Source of the DNA: Rhyacophila brunnea
Taxonomy: Eukaryota > Arthropoda > Insecta > Trichoptera > Rhyacophilidae
Direction: 5' to 3'
NCBI GenBank assembly: GCA_022495005.1
Contig: JAGYXB010000135.1
Coordinates: 1,116,001-1,180,000, forward strand
Length of the DNA: 64,000 nucleotides
The notes under the pieces: model-generated
What the model was told of the DNA's origin: nothing
Databases searched by the model: none
Seen by the model: only the letters and a program-made list of their open reading frames with translations
Shown here: positions 13,386-26,529 of the stretch, in pieces
Numbering within the stretch: the stretch's first letter is position 1
Layout of the letters: every line of letters starts with the position of its first letter
Made by a program: the position numbers and the translations under genes

Positions 13386-13452
13386 AGACCAAAGATTTGA
13401 AACTGGGACCAACGGCATTATAACCCGATGCGTATGCCATTCCGCCATCGAC
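13386..13452 (-). repeat. tRNA-like sequence, probable SINE head
   Basis: On the minus strand it reads TGGCGGAATGGCATACGCATC, GGTTATAATGCCG, then CCCAGTTTCAAATC. These are A-box, anticodon-arm-like and B-box-like segments. It abuts the left inverted repeat of the 13453-13708 element. Confidence 0.45.
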
Positions 13453-13708
13453 AATTGTGTCGCTAGATTTCAAAATCAACCAAGTCCATAATTGATGAAT
13501 AGGAGAAAAACAGCTTTTTGTTTTCTCAAGTACATAGTCACAAATGTGAAAGTTTATATTATTTCGATTGTAGAATATTTAAAATTAATATGTTCCAAAT
13601 TTCGATAATGCAGAAATGTTAGAAAGCAGTAGTTCTTTAACAATTCACAAAAAAGTCAAAAATACCTAAAGGTGGACTTGGCTGATTTTGAAATCTAGCG
13701 ACGCAATT
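13453..13708. mobile_element. MITE-like element with 36-bp inverted repeats
   Basis: The left arm 13453-13488 and right arm 13673-13708 are reverse complements at 34 of 36 positions; the shared core is CGCTAGATTTCAAAATCA and CCAAGTCCA. The interior is AT-rich and non-coding. No clear target-site duplication was seen; the arms start AATTG, which may hide a TA or longer duplication. Superfamily unknown. Confidence 0.65.
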
Positions 13709-16700
13709 ATACATAAACAAAGGCCTTGAGTGGATCTGTGATATTTAAAGTACATGTTTTACTGCAGACTAATGATACACCGTTGTATACCACGTCATAC
13801 TACGGTAAACAGTATAATGTACACTGTACATGATGATGTAGTTAGCAATGGAAAATAATGTCTCTGTAAAACGATGATCCACATGACGTGTTTTATATAA
13901 GTTATCACAAATTAAAATGACGTTAAATCGTTAAAAATAAATATAGTTAAAAATAAATGTTATTGACTTATTTAAAATATTTTTTATATATACCTATGTA
14001 GTATGATTCCACTTTTATGTAATTTTAATTTTATTTTTATTAAAATATGGCAAATCTTACACCACATCACATTTGCTCTCATAGGGAATACTTTTGTGCA
14101 GCTTGTTATAATTAAATGCATATGATATAAGGTAGAGAAAATTATCTGTGATATTATATTATATTCTTGTAAATAATTTAATTCCTTCATTTTAATTGTT
14201 ATTTTTAGTAAGATTAATAAAGAGAGAAGAATAAAGAAAAAAGAGAAATAGTATTATCAAATGAGTATTTGCGATATGTGTACACCACTGATTACAATAT
14301 AAGGCCGATTAAATATTTCACTCGGGTGGAAAGTAACAACGTTGAAGAAAAATACACGCCAATGTCTTTCCCGCTAGTCACTCTCAACTGCCCGCTACAA
14401 GTACAAGTACATCCACTTCCCCTATTGTGGATTTCTAAGAGGCATTATTAAAAAAAATAGTCTCTTGCATTTAAATGAATGCCAAAGTCTCTTGTGACAG
14501 GCAGTATTTACTTGTTGTAATACACAAAATACCGCCACGTTTTAAAACTACTATACAATGCCGCACGAGTATAGTCACCAGAATATGAAGTAGGTGCATA
14601 TCAATGTGCCATATTTGAACACCAACATGGGATATAAATATATTATCCATTTTTGTCTTTTGTAATTCTTGAAATATATTGTATTTTAGTATATCATATT
14701 ATTTTAATGCGAGTTGAATTATTAAAACATGATGGGTAATCAACTGCCAAACCCCTTAAACTTAACATTTTTATTTAAATCAATACTGATTGTAGAATTT
14801 TTCAATACGTCGTGATTTTTAAAAGCTTTTATTGCAAATTTGAATCAGTTTTCCCTAGTAGAGTAGTAGTTCCATAAAATATGATTTGACTTTGATTACT
14901 TTGTAAAGTAATTATCATGAATTATTTGTTGAAACAAAAACAAAAATATATTTTAACTAATATTTAATCAAATTGACATTGTTTCATTTTCAGGAATCAG
15001 TAAAAAGGCAGTTATGGTACCTATATTATATATAATATAATATAATACAGAGAATGAATAGGCTAAATAATTCAAAAGAACAAAAATGCAATTATCACCA
15101 CTCAGGTTGGTATATAAAAACTTACATGACCAATCAGAAGAAAGTATAGGGAAACCTATTCGCAAAGACGCAGAGTAAATACAATTTAGAAGTTGGAGTG
15201 AACTATTATAGAAAATCCATTATCTGGAATGGAGAGTCATTACCTCGGGTGGGTTGGCGGAGAAACGACTCGAGCAAAAGCAGAACATACCTATAATCGT
15301 CGACGACGGTATCTGGTACTTTGCACTCTATAAAATGCACACAAACATACCAATTTTCTAAAGGGTAATATTTTTACATAGAAACTACAATTAAAAAAAA
15401 TATGAATGTAATTATTGAAAATAAATATTTAGTATGCTTATTAACTAAAAACACAATAATTTAAGGCACGATAGTATATGATATGTCATTCAAAATTAAG
15501 ATTATTAAGGATATATGTCATTTATTAACTTAAACAGTATAATATTGACTATTATATTTTTTGAAATAACCACAATTTTAAAGGTTATATTCACATATTT
15601 GTAGGATAAATTTTATATTTTTGCTGCCATTAGTGTGGAATCAATGATTCACGGTATCAAAGACGGCTTTTATCAATTTAATTAGACGACTGAAGATTTT
15701 TAATATAATTATATTAGAAAATATATACCTACATGTGTTTATAAATTATATATTTGTTTAAATTAATACAACAACAAACCACGAAGGTACAAATTACGGT
15801 AAGTACTTGGAACAATCAAAAAAATATTTGGGCTCGAGAAAAATGTATTTTGATCTTACCAATAATCAAGCCGGGATTATAAGGAGCCAATGTCCTAATT
15901 AATGAACTATAAGGGGCTACTAAATAGGTATTAATATAGGTACTCACTAATTAACCTTATATCATTAATATTACTCATACGTGTATGTAATTAATTATTA
16001 TGGTTAGCTATTTATACGATATTTCATTATATTTCGAGTATTAATCTTTCTCATAAATATATGATATGTTTAATGTATTGATAATAATATGTTGGTTTCA
16101 TTATATAAATAGTGAGAGTGATTTAAAAAAATATCAGCATACTTAAGCCTGCGCAAATATTTACTTCTTCATATTCATAACTAGGTATCAGCGATCATTA
16201 AATTATGATTTCAATAAGTTTGTGCCAGTTAATACATATTATATTTGAAATGAATGAACAAATATAGTGCATGAAGATTCCGAAAGGAGTCACTCGGGTT
16301 TCTCATTGCAAATGGGATAATACAGAATACGAATTAATTGAATAAAAAATATTTTATTTTATCTTACGGAATTATTTAATTCATTATACGGAATATACTA
16401 AATACCTATATATGACTGTAGAGCTTTGTATGCTCAATCGAATAATATGTCCGTAAAAAAGGTTAACGCGAGAAACCAAAGTGCGTACATTTCTAAAGAA
16501 AAGAAAAAAAGGGGAATATTCACACAATCAAATTGACTGTTTTCACTAAGCGCTGACAACATTGAAAAGATGGATAGCGCTATGTAAACGGGTGGTTTTT
16601 ACTAATTATTATGGATGACGGTCCAATCACATATACTCAATTGAGAAAAAATAGTTTTTACTCTTCAATTACGTATAATTACGATCATAAAAGTCAACCA

Positions 16701-17051
16701 TTAACAAAGCTCCAGAAACGTTTCATTTTATAATCAGCTAGATATTGTAATACATCCGAAAAATAGTGAATCAGTTTACTTTAATTCAGACAATCAAAAT
16801 TATAATAATCCGTAGTATATGATAATACTAATATAAGTTAATATGAATATTAAATTTATGTAGAAATTTTTAATATTGAAAGATAAATATTTAATTAAAT
16901 ATACTAAGTGGACTAGGTTACTTTATGATTAAAGAAGTACCTACGCGTAGCATGTACCTAAGTATTTAAATAACGGATGTTTTGGTATCCACGTAATATA
17001 TATACATATGACCATATATTAGTGCTTTGTAAATGTATAATATACTCGTAT
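13709..17051. other. AT-rich DNA, no supported gene
   Basis: No recognised elements. A small GC-richer patch at about 15225-15330 (tgggttggcggagaaacgac, then cgtcgacgacgg) has no identifiable origin. Confidence 0.45.
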
Positions 17052-17130
17052 AGGCTGCCCTCGCAGTCTAGTGCGTAAGGTATTAGGTTCTCACACGGGT
17101 TTTCGGGCTTGATTCTCGGTGAGGTCACAA
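17052..17130 (+). repeat. tRNA-like sequence, probable SINE head
   Basis: GCAGTCTAGTGCGTAAGG resembles an A-box region and GGGCTTGATTCTCGGTGAGG a B-box/T-arm region, separated by about 35 bases. The layout matches a tRNA-derived SINE head. AT-rich sequence follows. Confidence 0.45.
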
Positions 17131-18740
17131 TATATTTACGTGTTTTTCTCAAAACCTGAGTGGTTATGATTGTTTCACTTACATATTATTATAATAAAAC
17201 TACTATTATAGTTATTAGCTAACTGTAGTAACCTTACATGGGATAAAATAATACTTTCTATATAAAATTACAAGAATATTTATTCGAAATATGGATTACT
17301 TATAAATACGTATTTTTATTGGTAATGTTCTAAATCAATGACAAAAATTGATAGATTACTATTTTTTTCTGGTTATTTTAAACATTACTTAAATATCACT
17401 CAGATTGACCACAATTTCTGTCTAAATCACTAGTATTGAATATTCACACATAATATAAAACTAATCTCCGGTGACTGTACTTTGTAGAACTATGAATCGT
17501 CGAGTGTAACTATTTTTTCTATTGCCTTTTTCAAATTAAGTTGCTCCAAATTATAATTATTGGATAACTGTATTGATAATTGTATTTTTTTGTAAATTAT
17601 TTTATAATTAGTTTTATTATAATTTCCTCTCTCTAATTTATATCATAGATATTAAATTTAATGATAATATTCGAACTGTTTTTTTTTCTATTCATGTTCA
17701 AGCCCGGCTGTTATTAGATACTAATTTATTCATTATTTTATATTCAGCAATATTGTATATTAATTACATATTGAGTGTTGTTAGTTAGTTGGCTCTATTA
17801 CATAAATACAAAATATACGCCTAAATATTATATCTTGCGAACGTCACATTTTTAAGAATAGTAATAGTCAGATGAAAGTTAGTAACACTGTAATGTTTCG
17901 TTTTTTACGTGGTAGTTTTTTATTTATGAGGAATTTGTTTTATAAAAAATTATAAACCGGGTGTAGTCTAAAAATATAATTTATTACTAGTAATAACTAA
18001 ATTACGAATAATTCAAAATAAAAGTTTTATGTCATATTCTTTGAGAAAAGGCATATAAAAATGGAGAACTTTTAACGATCGCACAAAATTATTACTTTTA
18101 TGATATCTGCATTCAATATAAAAACTGTGTTAAAAAAAGTTATAAAAATCCACCCGGCGGTTGCCTATTGTTTTGCTCCTTCTTGCTGGTTGCTGAAATG
18201 TATGAATGAGCCTCATAAATATTTTACAAGTTTGGCTATTTATTGCATGTCACATGACTCACGTGGAAAACTTTCACGGATTTTATTTATATACACAAAG
18301 CAACAAAATTGTGATTTAAAGACAAATACACTTGTAACAGGCAATTAATCAAAATCAAAGACAATGAAGTGGAATTTTTATTAAAATTTATGATGCATTT
18401 ATGGTGAATATATTTTATTATAAATGGGCAGCTCCTTTATTTTTACCACAACAAACTTGAAAAGATCTATATATTATACTTATACATACTATATATTTCA
18501 TTGATTGACTGTATCAAATGACTTTATTTATACTCACTTTGACTCATATTTAAAATATAATTGATTTAATTGGTCATCTATAATTAAGTTATTACAGAAC
18601 CTTATCCGATCCAATTAAATAAATAACTAACCACTGGTTTTTGATTATTCAATGTTAAATATTAGACTTTTATTCATCAAAATATGTATGAATATCATTT
18701 TGTAAAACCTCTGACATATTGGAAAAGAATTCCATAAAAC
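17131..18740. other. AT-rich DNA, no supported gene
   Basis: Contains an 82-codon plus-strand ORF at 18100-18348 with a small GC-richer centre (ccacccggcggttgcctattg). No family is recognised and no splice context was found. Confidence 0.4.
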
Positions 18741-18822
18741 AAATGATCAAGTGGAGTTCGAACTCACAACTTTTAATATCTGGATGAGCATTTATATCAT
18801 TTGATTTATTGATCCACCTATG
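18741..18822 (-). repeat. tRNA-like sequence, probable SINE head
   Basis: On the minus strand it begins TAGGTGGATCAATAAATC and ends GTGAGTTCGAACTCCAC, a near-consensus B-box (GTTCGAAC). The A-box is weak. Probable tRNA-derived SINE relic. Confidence 0.4.
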
Positions 18823-19060
18823 GACTAATTCTAATATAAAACGCAGTCGGAGGTTTCAAACATGGCTAAGAAAAGGCATCCAGTTTCATGATGAAATCAA
18901 GGCTTTGATATTTTGATGGCAAGTGGTAATTATTATTTCTTTAATAATTAATCGCTATTGGTCAAGGCGGTTATGTTTGTGGTATACCTAGTATTCTATT
19001 ATATTCAAACGCGATAAACAAGACAAGACTAATATAATATTGGGGATATATTATAGCAAA

Positions 19061-19345
19061 AGCAGAGTACGCAGGTGAAACTGCCACAAGCATGTATTGC
19101 GGCATATTTCGATTTGGCGTCGCGACGCTCTGGTCCTCCGTAACGGAGACGCCTGGCTTTCAAGTAGCACAGGTAGAGCGCCAACCGGATACCCGACTCT
19201 TTGAAACGTTATCTTATTGCATTTTATGGGAAGCGTTGTGTTCTTGCTATGAATACGAAACAACCGGTATTGCAGGCAAATTTATTTGTGCTCGCTTTAC
19301 ACGGATTGCCGATGTAACAAGAGTGCTACCCACTGCCAATAGTTG
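19061..19345. other. GC island of unknown role
   Basis: About 285 bp distinctly GC-richer than its surroundings, with a perfect-arm palindrome CTCCGTAACGGAG at about 19136-19148. Frames of 84 codons (plus) and 70 codons (minus) are open, which is partly expected when AT-rich stop codons become rare. No family or splice site pair is convincing. Confidence 0.3.
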
Positions 19346-19514
19346 AAGTTTTATCGATTGTATTATACAGCGTTTTGAAGGTATTTTAAGTATTCAAACT
19401 TTGAATAAGAAAATGAAAAATACAATTAAGTATTAGTAATGCTTTTCTATATTGTTAGGATTATCTTTTTTCAATAAATAACAAAATGCATTTATCGTCC
19501 TCCCCTATTGGCGG

Positions 19515-19655
19515 TAGTGTATCAAATATATGTATTGAGGCGATTAATTGTTACAATAAGTTAATCGTCTAAGCTATAAAAACTGCCAATCTTGCTCTAA
19601 AAGTTAAAACAGCCAAGAGAGGGGCTGTTAAAACATAGCACTTTTTGATACTTTA
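19515..19655. mobile_element. 141-bp MITE-like element with GGCGG direct repeats
   Basis: The element starts TAGTGTATCAAA and ends TTTGATACTTTA, inverted repeats matching at about 10 of 12 positions. It is flanked on both sides by GGCGG (19510-19514 and 19656-19660), a possible 5-bp target-site duplication. Inside are two hairpins: GGCGATTAA paired with TTAATCGTC, and AACAGCC paired with GGGCTGTT. No coding capacity. Superfamily not assigned. Confidence 0.5.
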
Positions 19656-19660
19656 GGCGG

Positions 19661-21297
19661 TTCGCATACCTACTTAATTATTATTCAAAACTAAAACTAA
19701 GCTATTTATTTTAATGTTACTTCATATGTAGATACCCACATTGATAAGAAATCCTGCAAATGTATGCAGTATTTCTTATAGGTAGGTGCTTATTTATAAT
19801 ATAATACATCTGTACTGATAATAAATAGTATGTGGTTAATTACTGACACAACTATTTTACGGAACAATTTATGTGTTATAAGCTATTATTATTTTTACCT
19901 ATATAATAATATAAAAAAATTAGAATCGGTACCTAACGTTACATTTTTAAATGGCATGTAGATATATATTTTATAAGTTGTCTAAATATTACAGTTTAGT
20001 AACACATTCAAAACAAATATAAGAAATCTACAAATAATAATTATGAAAAATTGTATTAATTATTTTTAACAAATACCATTCTCAAATAATAATGAAAGCA
20101 ATAGGCATAGGTTTTCGTTCTAGTAAAAGAATTACTTATTTAACTAACTTCAAAGTAAGATGTGTATATAAATAAATATAATCGATGGCTACTAATATTT
20201 TACGCACTTGAATAATATTACGCACTACAAATTTTGGATTTTTATTTCCGCTGTAATAAAAATCTAAATTCAAGAGGTTTGAAATGATTTAAAATTTAAT
20301 ATTGATTTCATGTACCTATCATTTAATGTGGCAATAAAAATATCATTGAATCATATTATTTTTTAATAATCAAGATTTTTTTTATCCGAAGAATCAATAA
20401 TACACTGTTTTAGACAACGAAAGAATATTATATTTTACTTATGACTTTTAATAACATTTAGTATAATATGATTGCGCCTAGTAATATTACTTATTTAAGT
20501 AGGTATATCTTAAAATGCTGTTGTAGTTATATTTTCTAATGAATATTTCGTGGATAGCATCGACTAGTCTAAGAAAACAATTTTTTTAAATAATATTTTT
20601 TGGGTTATATTAAAAAAAAAAAAACAATTATAAGAACTGAACTTGGATATGAAACCTAATAAAAATTTAATATAAACACCTAACAAAATCAACGATTTCG
20701 TTTCATTAAGCCTACATTTGAATATCAATATAATTCATAATTGAAACTGATATAGGAAAGTTATATTTTTAAAAAGGTGCTTAAACTTTATTGTTAAATT
20801 AGCTGTAAGTAATTTTTCACTTCAGATTCAGGTTCTTTTTTATTAAATTTACACTTTATAATCGGATATTATTGAGCTGCCGTGGGGTAAAAATTGCCAT
20901 GCATTTGTGTCATCATCACAATGAATTGTTGTCATTGTTTTAAATATTTAGATGTACAATAACAAAAATCTTAAGCAACAGTGGGTAAGTAAGTAAGTAA
21001 CCAAATCCAAACATTCAAAACAAGTCGTTGTATTGTTTATTTAAATATGTTTTTTTTATGTATGCTATAGTTACCATTTTAGCTACAATAAACACCTTCT
21101 ACGATACAACATTTAAAAGAAGACTTCTATAATAATATAGTAGTCCAATATCGTTATTATATACGAAATCTGTGTAGTAGGTATATTCCTTTTTTCATAA
21201 TGCATTCCTATAACTACAGAAAGAATTTTCATGGCTGTATTTATTCTAACTTTAATTTGGTCGTTCAAAAAAAACATTATTTTTGATGACAGTAATT
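19661..21297. other. AT-rich DNA, no supported gene
   Basis: No gene or mobile element recognised. A short gtaa tandem run occurs near 20982-21000. Confidence 0.45.
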
Positions 21298-21312
21298 TTA
21301 AATAAAATGTAT

Positions 21313-21600
21313 AAATTTCTTGAGCCGGCGTGCCAGTTCTTCGATTTCACGGGAGATTTCCACTTGCAGTCTGCCCACCGTCTACCGAACGTGGGTTCCA
21401 TTCCTCTCCGGGCGCCGCTTGTCGCGATTGCAAATTGCGTTACATCAATCCAGCGTCGTTTTGGCGACGCCGCCGGATTTGCAACCATAACCTGCGCCTT
21501 CCTAGCTAAAGCACCACTCGACGAAGCTTTCTGTCTTCGCGTAAACTAGCGTCTAGCGAAACTTTCGAATTTAAGTTTTACTTGCTTGCGGTACGGTGTA
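21313..21600. other. GC-rich island, possible exon or promoter
   Basis: Among the most GC-rich stretches of the window (gagccggcgtgcc, cgggcgccgcttgtcgcg, ggcgacgccgccgg). Plus and minus frames of 88 and 78 codons are open at the same time, which weakens either as a coding call. On the plus strand a GTAAGT donor-like site follows at 21598, so the island could be a first exon with its promoter. No family is recognised in any frame. Alternatives are an old gene fragment or a conserved regulatory element. Confidence 0.3.
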
Positions 21601-23493
21601 AGTTGTCAGGCGCATAAATTTTTCAATTGCACTTTGCAGTTTTGATACGTCTGTGAAGATTGGGTTTGTTTCAGTTTTCAGTAATAGTTTATGTAAGCGT
21701 ACAACCACCTTTATTCTTTCGTATAAAGTATTAACGCCCGCAAAAAATGAGCTCCCAGTATAACAAAAATCCGCAGACGAGTAGCATAGTATGGTATGGT
21801 GAAGAACTGGTAGGCATATTACGTCAAAACAAAAAAATTAAATCATTGCATCTAAAAAAAACAGTTTTATATTATTCTAAAAGTCATGTATGAAAATTAC
21901 CAAGAAAAATAGTTTCAAGAAGAGATAATCGCTTGTAAAAAATATAATATTGCAGAAGTACTCGAGAGATACAAGTCGAACTAAAGGTAGATATAAATAC
22001 ATCAATAAGATAGTTACGTTTGATAATATATTACACATCGTTGAGAGGAATGAAATTATTACGTATGGTTTCATTCAGCAGTGGATTAATTGAGCCTGAT
22101 ATAGATAGAACCGATAATAGTAATTTGAGACGTGGTTTAACCATGATATACATAATTCAATTTCAAAAAGTATAATATCTTATTCCAAAAAATAGTTCCA
22201 GGAATGATTTGGTCACATCATTCAAAATGTTTAATATTTAGCTTATCATACGGGTTAATATATTGCATATTAAGCAAACCAATATATTGTTTTCCACAAT
22301 TTAGCTAAATTATCAATTTGACCTACTTTTTAACCATGAGTATATATAACCGAAAACAATAATAAGTGGTCAATCATTTAGTGTATTTACCTCATAGTAT
22401 TTACCAGATATTATAAAAAAATATTTTGCGAGTTTTTTGAACAAGTGAGCAAAAATATATTATAAAACAGTTTTTTTATATATTATGGTAAATACCTAGT
22501 TAGATATATTATTATCAATTCCTATTTTTATCGGTAATAACTTGGTCTGTAGTACTTACTTTAACGGCAAATAAGGTATGAATAAGATACAAGATTTTGA
22601 TAATTACTTTATTTTATTTATATACAAGTAGTCAATAATATAATTATTTTAGTTTGAAATAAAATTGTCTACGCTTTCGTTATAGCGTATACAAAATATT
22701 GCATGCTGGATTAAATTAAAATTTCAGATTATGTTTATCTATTCTCATTAGCCGATAAAAACTCTGTTGAGTTGATGAATCGGTTAATGGGAAATATATT
22801 TTGCATGCAATATTATATTCTGAGATAACAAAAACATTAAAAATAACGTATATAATATCGATGATAAAAAATTCAACGATGGTTATTATTATACTGTATG
22901 TATTTTGTAAAATAAAATCTAAGCCCATATTTTGTACATAAGGAGAGATGGTTTTGCTTAACACAATCATAACTGGTTGGTTTTAAAAAAAAGTTTTGAA
23001 TTATGTATACTTAAATAAAATTTTGTAAAAATATAAACATTTGAAAAGAAAATTGACTTTTGATTTTGGTGTCAATGGTTCATAAGAGAGTATTCTTATA
23101 ATTATTTATATTTAAATATTTTGAACAAAAAGTTCATATACACCATAAGTTTTTTTTTGTTATTCAATTTATCTATAATCATACCTTTGCGTTATTGGAT
23201 AAAGTGATTCATTTATTTTTTTATGTGGAGTATATTAATAATTGTAAGTAGGTACCATATTGTTGGCATATTCCTCAATTTGGCTCTAATTTTTTTAATA
23301 TCCAGTAATTAATATAATATAATGTAGTGTTTCTGTGGTTTTTGATAGTAAACTATCGTATGATGTTTTAGGCAGTCAACATCAGAATTTGTACTATCTG
23401 TACAGACCTCAGAGATATCATCAGTCCTTTTCCGGGATAGAGACGCTAAACCATTTCAGAGGTGTTGCCATTACACGCACAGCTAGCAGTCAC
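21601..23493. other. AT-rich DNA, no supported gene
   Basis: Short ORFs only. A slightly GC-richer patch at 23385-23490 directly precedes the TTAA element. Confidence 0.45.
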
Positions 23494-23878
23494 TTAAGGT
23501 GATACATAATTGAAACGGCAAATAATTTTCAACTATAGGCGCGACGAAATTTTGGACACGCTCGCATTCTGAGAGAAAACTTCGAGCTGGAAACACTCAG
23601 TCACTTTGTTTCGTGATAGCGACGGGCGTGCTAATTCTTAAATCGTGTAAAGATGACTAAAAACGTTACCCATTTACTTTAAAAAGAAAACATGTCAATG
23701 AATATATTATTATTGTTACCAATAGAATAATAAACAGAACATAAAATGGACGTATGTTGGATTTATATGACAAATTATATTTCGTTCGGCATGCGTCATT
23801 TGCACCCGCGACCCGCAATCCGCGCATCGCCTAGCCACAATTTTTTTAAACCGTGCCTCAACTGAGGTACAGCTATAA
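23494..23878 (+). mobile_element. TTAA-flanked MITE, copy C (piggyBac-like)
   Basis: Same family and orientation as 5188-5561, about 385 bp. The left end is TTAAGGTGATACATAATTG. The right end ...TGAGGTACAGCTATAAGT has its terminal TTAA degraded to ATAA. All the family landmark words are present. Confidence 0.75.
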
Positions 23879-24274
23879 GTAGTTTGAATCTTTTTAGATA
23901 GGTACGCTCAGGATTTGTAGAAATATGACAGTATATTATGCGTTGGAATTCTGTATTGACCATTTTTTTTATTAGTGGTATCTATAAATTTTTGAAATGC
24001 TATGTTATTTCGAAACTAGCTTTTTGAACTAGTCGAGATATTTGAATATAAAAATATTTGAAAAGAAGGTGCTGAGCGAAATAAATTTGGGAAACTGTGG
24101 CTTAGACAAACTTTGTATTTAAGTAGTTTTATATTATTTGTTTGTTAATATAAGAGATGGATGACATTTTTGAAAGCATTATTGTTTTTGACATACCAAC
24201 TGTGCTTTATATCAATAATAATAGCAAAATGCTACGCTGACTATTTTGAACAACGAGATATCAAGTTACGGTGA

Positions 24275-24435
24275 AGTGGCCATGGCTGGCACACTTGGAG
24301 GATGCTGCATGAGAGGAGGAGGTGCGATTATGCAAAACGTGTGAGGGAAGTGCAGGGCGCTCCAAAATCAATTACCTGGCCACTGATTGGGCAATTTGTC
24401 GGCAGGTAATCCCACTGGAAGCGCCCAGTTAGGTG
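24275..24435. other. GC-richer patch, possible transposon relic
   Basis: The plus strand gives short open fragments (WPWLAHLEDAA, then CDYAKRVREVQGAPK in another frame) and many GAGG words. The frame shifts suggest a decayed coding fragment, perhaps of a transposon, but I do not recognise the family. Confidence 0.2.
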
Positions 24436-25875
24436 ATCAATTTAACTTTAACGGTGTCATTAACATGCAATCATGGACGTCAGCTGGATGTCTTTGATGA
24501 TGTATTCATAATTAAATGAATGCCATACGTTTTCAATTACTTCAAATCTTATGAATTATGTAATCATATCGTAAGGTTCTATTGATATTGATATAAAGAC
24601 AAATGTATAGAAGTGTTCCAGATAGGGTACGAAAACAAGTTAGCTGCCATAAAAAAAGATTTTCTCAGAATTGATTTCATAAAAATAAAATTAAAAAAGA
24701 ATTTATTTATTCTCTACTTTCAAATAAATAAATCATATAACTAATAAATTATGCAATTAAAAAAATTGATCATTACTTAATATTGTATGTTAATTTATAT
24801 GTTGTTTAAATATACGGTTAAAAAGTCTACATGTTGGTTAACTAGAAAATACGGTGTAATTTTTAACTTTTTCAATGAAAACTGTTTGCTGTATCGATAA
24901 ATGATAAATTTAACGCCATAAGCCAGACACGTATTTTTTTTTAATTGGACGCATATTTTTAAAATTCTTGATTTGTCAAGAAAAACGTTAAACTGGCAAT
25001 GCTGCATACATCTAGTAGTAACTATGATTATTACGTCCTCTCAAAATTATTACATGGTTAAAGAAATACCGATAGATTTGGATAAAATCTCTATATATAA
25101 TCAAATCATCGCTAATATTATTTTATATTATTGAATTTCTAAGTTAATAATGCGGACGAGTTTTCTGGCTGTACAATTTCAAAAAAATATGAAATGAACA
25201 AAATAAATGAAAATAGCGTTGCTGTCATTCGCGTTACGCTTTGAAAAAATAAATATTGACAAAATTATATGCCAATAATATATAAATAGGTTGTGGCGGT
25301 TCCTTTACTGTATATTTCCATTTCTTATAATCTCAATGGATATTATTATAAAAATAAATAATTCATGAATAATTATTAACAACATCCCTTGGTTCTAAGG
25401 GTTAACATCAAGATCGACCTTACGTAGTTATAGTATTCAATCAGCAGATTTCCAACATCTCATGGGATGCTTTCATCTAACAAGAATGTGACGTACTCAC
25501 ATATTTCAGAGTGTTGTAATATTTGTGCCAAATCTTGTGATAGGAATTATACTAATATTATACATACTACGCATGAATATCTTTTTAATATTTATTTTGA
25601 TAATATTCATTATTATTAGTTTTATTATTATATTGTTTTATTCTTATAACATTAAAAATCTGGTGAAATGTTTTTATTATCGCGAATGTTTTATTGTTAT
25701 TTATAAGTCATGTTCATATAATATTATATAAACAGTATTTATTATTAGTGGAAGTAATATTATTTATAAAACTATTTATTTAGTTTTAAAAATATTTGAT
25801 ATATTTAAACAAAACTTGCGTTACAAATATAATTGTATATAAAACTAACATAATTTTCAAAAATCCTGAAAAAAA
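24436..25875. other. AT-rich DNA, no supported gene
   Basis: ORFs here, such as 25525-25731, are Ile/Phe/Leu-rich translations of AT-rich DNA. Confidence 0.45.
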
Positions 25876-25955
25876 TTGAACCGAGTGGGATTCGAGAACA
25901 TATCTTTCACTTTTCTGCTTAGTGGTTTAGCTTTAATGCTATCGACCTACCAATA
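25876..25955 (-). repeat. tRNA-like sequence, probable SINE head
   Basis: The minus strand reads TGGTAGGTCGATAGCATTAA as an A-box-like region and GTTCTCGAATCCCACTCGG as a good B-box/T-arm. Probable tRNA-derived SINE relic or tRNA pseudogene. Confidence 0.45.
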
Positions 25956-26529
25956 TATCGGACGAATTAATAATTTATAATAATTACTTTGTATCTGAGT
26001 TAGTTACACATCTAAATTATTATAGAATGACATCACTAACTTATTTAGAAGTTTTTAAAATTCTTGTATTTTCTATTTTAAAAACTCAAAAATTCTTAAA
26101 TCTTGTGTGATTTCAGAGTGAAATAATACAAATGTTACTATTATTTAATTATTTAGCAGTTAAAATAAAATTAAATATTTTTAAAACCAATTTATTAACA
26201 CAGTTTTGGTTATTTTAGTAGTATGATATTAAAATTAACTAAATAGATTTCGGTAAATATTTTGTTGCGGTCATTAATATATTATTTATACATTCAAAAA
26301 TCTCGGTACATTCACGTACTTGTCATTTATATCATGCAAACGTTAATGCGGCTGCTTTTTCGACAGATGCATTTTATTATGACCCAAATTTAATATAATT
26401 GTACTGCTGAAATTTTTGTTGTAGCGTAATATTCCGATTTTACTCAAAAGACTCACAAACGGTCGCCAAAACAAATGATCATTGTGAATAAGTGTACTAA
26501 AACAAAGCCTTATTGCGATTATTCAGGCA

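Noticed and set aside
25525..25731. Membrane-protein-like or mitochondrial-like ORF
   Set aside because: An Ile/Phe-rich translation is expected from AT-rich DNA; no mitochondrial gene order or motif is present.
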